From Lampris incognitus (taxonomy: Eukaryota; Chordata; Actinopteri; Lampriformes; Lampridae), in contig NC_079214.1 in NCBI RefSeq assembly GCF_029633865.1, positions 24,758,873-24,822,872 of the forward strand: a stretch of 64,000 nt of DNA, in the 5' to 3' direction. The notes under the pieces were generated by a model, which was given only the letters and a program-made list of their open reading frames with translations, made no database searches and was not told the origin of the DNA. Shown here in pieces: positions 58,275 to 64,000 of this stretch (within the stretch, counting starts at the first letter, position 1; each line of letters opens with the position of its first letter). Made by a program: the position numbers and the translations under genes.

Positions 58275-59610
58275 GATTAGTTTAGTTTAAACATTTATTT
58301 GGGAAGGGACAATGTACATTAATCAACATTCGAAACAAACGTAAATGTACCCGAGTTAGCTAATAGGCTAGTTTCCATCGGCGGTCCCTTTGCCTGATGT
58401 TGTTAGGCATAATAAAATAGTACAAAAAATAAACATACAACATAGTTAATATACAAGAACAAGAGCAAATAAACAAGAAAATATATACAGACTGTACAGA
58501 TAATGTAGAAAAAGATAAAGATGATAAAGAAAAATAACATTTTAATATCAATTTAATCAATATATAATATATAATAATAATTTAATATATAATCAATAAT
58601 ATCAAAATAATATATATAAAAAAGCAGACATACAACACAGCTAATGTATAATACAGTTAAATAACATGTTAAAGGTGTGTGCGAATAGCATCAGTGTTGA
58701 CATTGTTGGTTCTTAATAAATCATTTCTTGACGTTACACTTAAATGAGTAATAGGATGGGGACTCTCTAATTGATTGTGGTACTGAGTTCCATTGATGTG
58801 ATGCTCTAAAGGAGAAGATGGCCTGACTAAATGCAGTTTTCCTGAGTGGGATTATGCAGTCCCCTCTAGCTGCACCTCTAGTAGCTCTGTTTGGTAGATT
58901 TGAAGATGATGAAGCTGGACAGAGGAGGAGCTAAACCATGCATGATCTTATAAACCAGGCAGACATTTTTGTACTTGATGAGGTTTTCCTAACTAAGTAG
59001 ATTATACTTTTTCAGAATATGGCAATGATGAAAAGTAAATGGCTTCTTGTCTAAGGTTTTGAGTACTTGTTTGTATAATGATTCCAGTGGTTTTAATGTT
59101 GTAGAGTTTGTGTTAGACCAGCTTATCAGACAGTAGGTAATGTAGGAAGCAACCATTGAGTGAAAGTATATCTTTGCTGCCTCAGTTGATAGGAAGTCTC
59201 TCATAAACCTGAAATTTGCCAAACTAAACTACATTATTGCAAGCCCTTTTTATGTGGGTTTTGAAGCCGAGGTTTCAATCTATGTGTACTTCTAAGTATT
59301 TGTATTCTGAGACAACTTGTAGTCTCTCTCCCTGGATGAGAATATCTTGCTGTACATTTATGCTGTTGCCTTTTGAGAAAAACATAGAACTGTTTTCGAC
59401 CCATTCAATTGCAGACAACATTGGTTAAGCCAGGATGTGACCTTCAACATAACATTTGTTAACTTGATGTGATCTCTTCTGTAGTTTTATCATGAGGATG
59501 ATGTGATTCCCAAAGTTGAGAAACACTATACTTCTAGAAGTGTTGGGACAGCAGTTACAAACTAACATGTTGACATTGTCTGGGTCCAGGCCTTTGAATC
59601 TACCCACTCC
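58275..59610 (-). pseudogene. L2/CR1-superfamily LINE 3' fragment (minus strand)
   Basis: On the minus strand the RT end is readable: an MFFSKGNSINVQQDILIQGE-like stretch near 59385, VVSEYKYLEV near 59300, MANFRFMRDFLSTEAAKIYF (from 59222), and YITYCLISWSNTNSTTLKPL then KTLDKKPFTFHHCHILKKYN near 59140-59000. Downstream is a 3' UTR reaching TTGTCCCTTCCCAAATAAAT near 58290, a usual tail for this group. The N-terminal RT and endonuclease are missing. Confidence 0.75.
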
Positions 59611-59621
59611 ACTGAGTGGGC

Positions 59622-59765
59622 AGAGATACATTTTATTTGAGCAGTTAGTTATAAGCTGTGTGCCGTCTTTTTTTTTTTTAGATACATTTTATTTGAGCAG
59701 TTAGTTATAAGCTGTGTGCCCTCTTTTTTTTCTTTTGAGATACATTTTATTTGAGCTGTTAGTTC
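59622..59765 (-). repeat. Tandem reiteration of the L1 3' end
   Basis: GATACATTTTATTTGAGC recurs at 59625, 59681 and 59739, so units are about 56-58 bp. Each full unit ends in a T run (A run on the minus strand). On minus, each unit is the L1 terminal sequence with AATAAA followed by poly-A, repeated two extra times. Confidence 0.8.
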
Positions 59766-62062
59766 GTGCATGTACACATATGATATCCAGTGCTCATTTT
59801 TCAAGTACACAACAAATGACAAAGAAAAACAAAAACAACAGAGTCCTAAACAGCAACAGATGCTCAATGCAAAACAGTTATTAGATGAATATAACATATT
59901 GCATATTAATGGTACAAAACAGCTTAAGCAAATACAAAAAAAAAAAAAACGTCCCTCCCCATCCCTCTACTACTCAAAAGGTGATTAATAGTGAAATATA
60001 TTAATTATAGGATGAGCTAGTCGCACTAGCAAGGTAATGAATAAGGGGTAACAAGGTTTTTTTTTCAAACAGTGAAAGTTTATCTTCTTATTCTCTCCAG
60101 ATGTAAGGTATTTGACAGGTTGCTGAGCCACATCTTAGTAGTAGGGACCTCTTTTTCTTTCCAAAACAAAAGAAGCAACCTCTTTGCTGTAATAAGGCAA
60201 TAAAAGAGAAAGTGTTGTTGAGAGGCAGTCAGATTGGTCTGCGTATCAGACCTTCCGAGGATGGTTAAAAGAGGGCCCGATTCTAACTGGGTGTTGATTA
60301 TTTTAGACAGTATCTCAAATATTTCTATCCAGTAGGTCTGTATCGTTGGGCAAAGAGCAAAGCTATGTAGCAGAGTACCTTTGGCTGACTGACATTTTTC
60401 ACATAAGGGTGACACTCGGGAATAAATCTGGTGTAGCCTAACTCTGGAATAATGGAGTCGGTACACATTTTTAAACTGGATATGGCAGTGTCTAGCGTTG
60501 TTTGAGCATGTACGTACGTATGTGCTCCGGGCTTCCCTCCCAAATTTCATCAGATATCTGCAGACCCAACTCTTCCCCCCATTTTGTCTTAATACCTTCC
60601 GACGAGGGTAAATCGGCCTGCTGTAAGGTGTCATAGATAAAGGATACAAATTTATCTGAGCTTGATGGTTTTTTAAGGCATGTTGTTATTCGTCCATCGC
60701 AGCGATGAGGATCATCTAGTCATCCTGTGATGGATGACTGATTACTTGCGCAATGATTAAAGTGAGGAAGAGTTGTGCATCATCAACCCCACTCTCTCGT
60801 CCGAGACCACCTACTACCAGCGGCAAGACTAGCGAGACGACTGGCAACGGAGACGGATGCAGATTTTTCCTCAGGGTTTCTTCCTTAAACATTTCCTGTA
60901 GACGAGTATACCCGCAAGGCAGTGGAGGTTTTAAATCAGAGTTTACCTTCTCCTAGATGAACTGCCCGACAGGCTAACAAGCTTCATCTACCCGGGTTTG
61001 AAATCAGAGTTGTCCTTCTCCTAGATTGCCTGCCAACCAAGGCTAACAAGTCGGTTTTATGGCATACATCTATCATTGAACAGTTGGCTGCCTCAAATCC
61101 TGGTAGATGTTTTCGAATGTAATCCCTTATTTGCAAATACATAAAGAAATTGTTTCCTGGGAGACTGTGTTTCCCCTGGACCTGAGCGAAGGAGGCAAAA
61201 GAACCATCAAAGTACAAATCACCTATAGTGTGCATGCCAGCCACTTTCCACAATCTGAAAGTACCACCCAGGTTAGATGGGGCAAAAGTAGGATTACCAG
61301 CTATCGGAAGGGCAAAGGATAAGGGTTTAAGATTAAAGTGAGACCTAATTTGTTTCCATATATGTAACATACCATGTATAACTGGGTTGGAATTATAAAC
61401 TGATTTATCTAGTTTAGTGGGAGACAACAGAACAGGCCGTATGAGAAACGGGTGGGATTCTTCCTGTTCCATTTCGACCCATCCATGCTGAAGGGTCAAG
61501 TTATCCACATAGAAGGTGAAAACTCTGATACTTGATGCCCAGTAATACAGTAAGAATTTTGGAAGTGCTAATCCCCCGTCCCACCTTGGCTTACAAAGGT
61601 GTGTTTTAGCTCTTCTATGTGTTTTATAGTTTCACAGGAAGGGAATTATGATGGAGTCTATATGTTTGAAAAAGGATTTAGGGAGAAAAATTTGGATGTT
61701 TTGGAATAAGTATAACAATTGGGGTAGAAAGAAAATTTTAATGGCATTCACTCTACCTATCAAAGATAGAGGGAGAGTTTTCCAAAATTGCATGTTTGCT
61801 TCAAGCCTTGTCATGGGGGGGGGGGGGTTAGCCTCAAATAAGGAGGAATAGTAGTACTTTGTAACCACAACACCTAAATATGTAAATTTGTCAATGGATA
61901 ACTTAAATGGAAGTGTGTGCAGCTAGGATGTTTCACTCAGACGAATGGGCATCAGTTCACTCTTAGTCCAGTTGACTCTATAACCTGAGAAGGTGCCCAG
62001 TAGGTTGGTTGATCTTCTCTAAAATTGGCGGAATGGTAGTGTGGGGTCTGGTTATGTATAGG
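59739..62062 (-). pseudogene. L1-type LINE, ORF2 C-terminal half and 3' UTR (minus strand)
   Basis: On the minus strand the ORF2 end runs VNWTKSELMPI-like (about 61965), then FWKTLPLSLIGRVNAIKIFF with PQLLYLFQNIQIFLPKSF (61800-61650), DNLTLQHGWVEMEQEESHPF (from 61508) and KQIRSHFNLKPLSF. The C-terminal block with SPLCEKCQSAKGTLLHSF and ALCPTIQTYWIEIF (about 60420-60300) stops near 60080. A 3' UTR with AATAAA follows to 59739. The endonuclease and RT core are absent (5' truncation), frames change, and an unrelated segment interrupts it near 60680-61000. Confidence 0.82.
60682..61000. other. Unidentified insertion within the L1 ORF2
   Basis: About 320 bases not matching L1 coding sequence (GCAGCGATGAGGATCATCTA, GACGACTGGCAACGGAGACG). 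At its right edge a roughly 50-base block of L1-like sequence is tandemly repeated (60933-60981 and 61001-61050, both starting AAATCAGAGTT and ending GGCTAACAAG). Origin unknown. Confidence 0.5.
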
Positions 62063-62473
62063 CAGAGTCCGAAATTAACTTTTTGGTTCACCAGCCAAAT
62101 GTCTGGTAGATGAAAATTTCTACCCGCCAAACTTTTTTTTTACCAGCCAAAAAATAAAATTAGATTTTTGTGTTGCGTATCATACATACAGTTAATCTGC
62201 ATGATAACACATTATGGTGGTGAATAAAAACAGTGGTCAGAGCAGATTGTAAGTGAAAAATAATTTAATTTCATTTGTATTGATAATAAAACAGTGCAAC
62301 AAAGCAATGTTCTACAAAGTGCAACAGAACAGCTCCATAATGTCAACATTAGCATAACGTTAACACAGCTTACGTTGGCTCTATTCTGCAATGAGTCCTG
62401 AACATTAATGAAGATAAATAATACTTACTCGCACATCCACGCGAAGTCCGAAAGTGGTCTCGCCTTCTTCCCT
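62063..62473 (+). mobile_element. hAT-like terminal fragment (CAGAGTCCGAAATT type)
   Basis: CAGAGTCCGAAATTAACT at 62063 resembles the termini of the element at 10745 (CAGGGTTCGAAATTC). It is followed by ACCAGCCAAA repeats (62090, 62142) in a subterminal region. It is cut at 62474 by another hAT, so its right end, if present, lies beyond the window. No transposase is visible. Confidence 0.55.
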
Positions 62474-62813
62474 CAGTGTTGTAGTACTCGAGTCCAGGAC
62501 TCGGACTCGAGTCCGACTCGAGTCCTGATTTTCATGACTCGTGACTCGACTTGGACTTGAGCACTGATGACTCGGACTTGGACTCGGACTCGCGAATTTA
62601 CTGCATTCGGACTCGGAAGTTGGAGACCCGGACTCTGACTTTTTAATTGATAAAGACTGTTTTTATTAGATTTTTTTTAAATAATAGGCCCTATTAAAAT
62701 ATATTGATAGCTATATTAATAGCTATATTAATACTGTAACATTATTCAATTTTGTGTAAGGGCAGGCACGTGTGTTCCACCTACATGCGGATTCACGTGG
62801 CGTGCATACCGTC

Positions 62814-62995
62814 ATGTTCAGTAGCGCGAAGATCCCTGAAGAGACGCCCCGAATTGTGCTCTTTGCTTACACAGATTTTACAACAAATTCCAGCAAGATC
62901 ACTGCTAGATGTTCGATATGTAAACGAACTATTGAGGAGAAGACCGGGACAACCTCAAACTTCAACAGACATCTGTCAAGGATGCACCCAGAAAA
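62814..62995 (+). CDS. hAT transposase exon 1 (BED zinc finger), partial gene
   Basis: ATG 62814 starts MFSSAKIPEETPRIVLFAYT. The BED finger has ARCSICKR (C-x2-C) and NFNRHLSRMH (H-x4-H), about 60 residues in all. It ends at a donor AGAAAA|GTAAGT (62995/62996), the same exon layout as in the hAT at 51454-55808. Later exons (catalytic core, hATC) must lie beyond 64000, because nothing recognisable follows to the window end. No damage is visible in the exon. Confidence 0.75.
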
Positions 62996-62999
62996 GTAA

Positions 63000-64000
63000 G
63001 TGATATGCAGTCAGTTGATGATATGGTTGGTGATCAGTTAACGTTAGCTAGCTAGCTATCTAGCTACGGTAACAATAGCCTCTGAAGTAACTCAACCACT
63101 GGTCGAAGATGTTGGGTCAGGTCGTGTGGTGGGTATATCATATCACTAGAACCAAGTGAGATTGTATAGGTAAGTTAAGTAACGTTACTGTGAGAATGCT
63201 AATGCAGCATTGCACAGAAAAGTCACAGTACGGTTCGCTTTCGGTACGAGCGTGCCATCCATCTCACTAATGATGAGTTGGTAAGTAACACGCAGCGTCT
63301 TCGTGTTATAGGGAGATTAAAACTGATTTTTCTTATTTATCATTTAGCTAATTACCAAGTAGCATACACTTAACGGAAAAAACACACCACTCTGAACTAC
63401 CGTGTTAGCATTAATCTTAACTAGCAATAACAAATCCGCACATGGCAGGTCTCCGCCATGAATATTCTCCAAGTGTGGAGAAGGAAGAAGTCTAGCCTAT
63501 ATGCATCAACAAATAATGTTGATAAAATGTGCACAACTTTACAATGCAAATAAAAATAATTGTAGGCTATTACTCAATAAATTGACTAATTGGAGAAAAC
63601 TAATGTGGATGCCGCCACTGGTTTTCTTGAGAGCTGGAGACGGTACAAGATTTGACGGATGTGGCATTCCCCCCCCCCCCCAGATGTACCGAAAACTACC
63701 GAACCGTATCGTGATTGGTGACACCGCATAGGCTACTGTAAATATGGGGATATTTTTCTTTGCATATATGCAGCATTGGGTGTGCCAAATTCTAAAAATA
63801 GACATGCGCGACGTAGCTTTTGAACAGTACTATTTACTGGCTCTATCTTCTAACAAAATCACACCCTCCCTGACCCATACAGAATAAACATACAGACTCA
63901 CGGAGGATAGAGAGTTAAAGCTCAGCTAGGTAGCATGTAACATACTTAAATCAATAATTAAATGACTGGGTTTTGCTAATTAATCCCTGTCCTGTTAGTC
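63000..64000. other. Probable first intron of the hAT transposase
   Basis: AT-rich sequence without coding blocks, with a C run at about 63671-63684 and a GCTAGCTAGCTATC stretch near 63050. Consistent with intron 1 of the transposase gene. Confidence 0.45.

Larger units (their letters stand above)
62474..64000 (+). mobile_element. Second ZBED-type hAT, left part (runs off window)
   Basis: Starts CAGTGTTGTAGTACTCGAGT; the first 12 bases are identical to the hAT at 51454. The next 150 bases are packed with GACTCG/GGACTCGAGTCC-type repeats. A BED exon on plus follows. The right end and the 8-bp duplication partner of TCTTCCCT (62466-62473) are outside the window. Confidence 0.8.

Overview
The window looks like nuclear DNA of a ray-finned (teleost-type) fish. 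I find no convincing intact host gene. It is dominated by transposable elements of families typical of teleosts: L2-type, RTE/Expander-type and L1-type LINEs; tRNA-, 5S- and V-SINE-like SINEs; Ty3/gypsy and Ty1/copia LTR elements; Tc1, hAT and THAP/YqaJ DNA transposons; and Penelope-like fragments. Long CA/GA microsatellites and tRNA primer sites of animal type also fit a vertebrate. Family names come from recognising motifs; no database was searched.

Layout. 1-7039: mostly unannotated AT-rich DNA with CA repeats, one tRNA-derived SINE (2859-3270) and a diverged pair of unknown repeats. 7040-19395: a deep nest. An L2-type LINE is split by a Penelope-like fragment plus an Expander-type RTE LINE; that LINE is split by a hAT-like element with an 8-bp target duplication; and the hAT is split by a CsRn1-type gypsy element with a 4-bp duplication. 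19396-25430: intergenic DNA with GT/AG arrays. 25400-30460: a Tc1 relic, a deleted CR1/L2-type LINE, a minus-strand Expander and a 5S/tRNA-type SINE. 30460-35215: hairpins, a broken C2H2 zinc-finger locus with a four-copy CCAAT array upstream, a V-SINE-like repeat and the 5' end of an Expander.

35600-40520: a THAP + YqaJ divergent pair (ISL2EU/PHIS-like relic) followed by a minus-strand Mag-like gypsy element. 40820-50467: a Ty1/copia element with both LTRs and a GTTGT duplication, carrying a nearly intact single-ORF Mag-type gypsy element (42849-47303) inside. 50468-56000: LTR-like and GC-rich LINE-UTR-like sequence interrupted by a complete ZBED-type hAT (51454-55808, TSD GGCTGGCG) with a four-piece, damaged transposase gene. 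56000-62062: a SINE with a 12-bp duplication, a Penelope-like inverted repeat, an L2-type LINE and an L1-type LINE on the minus strand. 62063-64000: a hAT-like end, then a second hAT with the same terminal sequence as the first, running off the window.

The genes do not form a pathway; each set serves its own element (gag/protease/RT/RNase H/integrase; endonuclease/RT; transposase). Insertion order can be read from nesting and matches the LTR divergence I counted by eye (gypsy in copia about 3.5 percent, host copia about 4 percent, CsRn1 gypsy about 3 percent). Most coding regions have stops or frameshifts. The gypsy element at 42849-47303 (one in-frame stop) and the hAT at 51454-55808 (one stop, one frameshift) are closest to intact.
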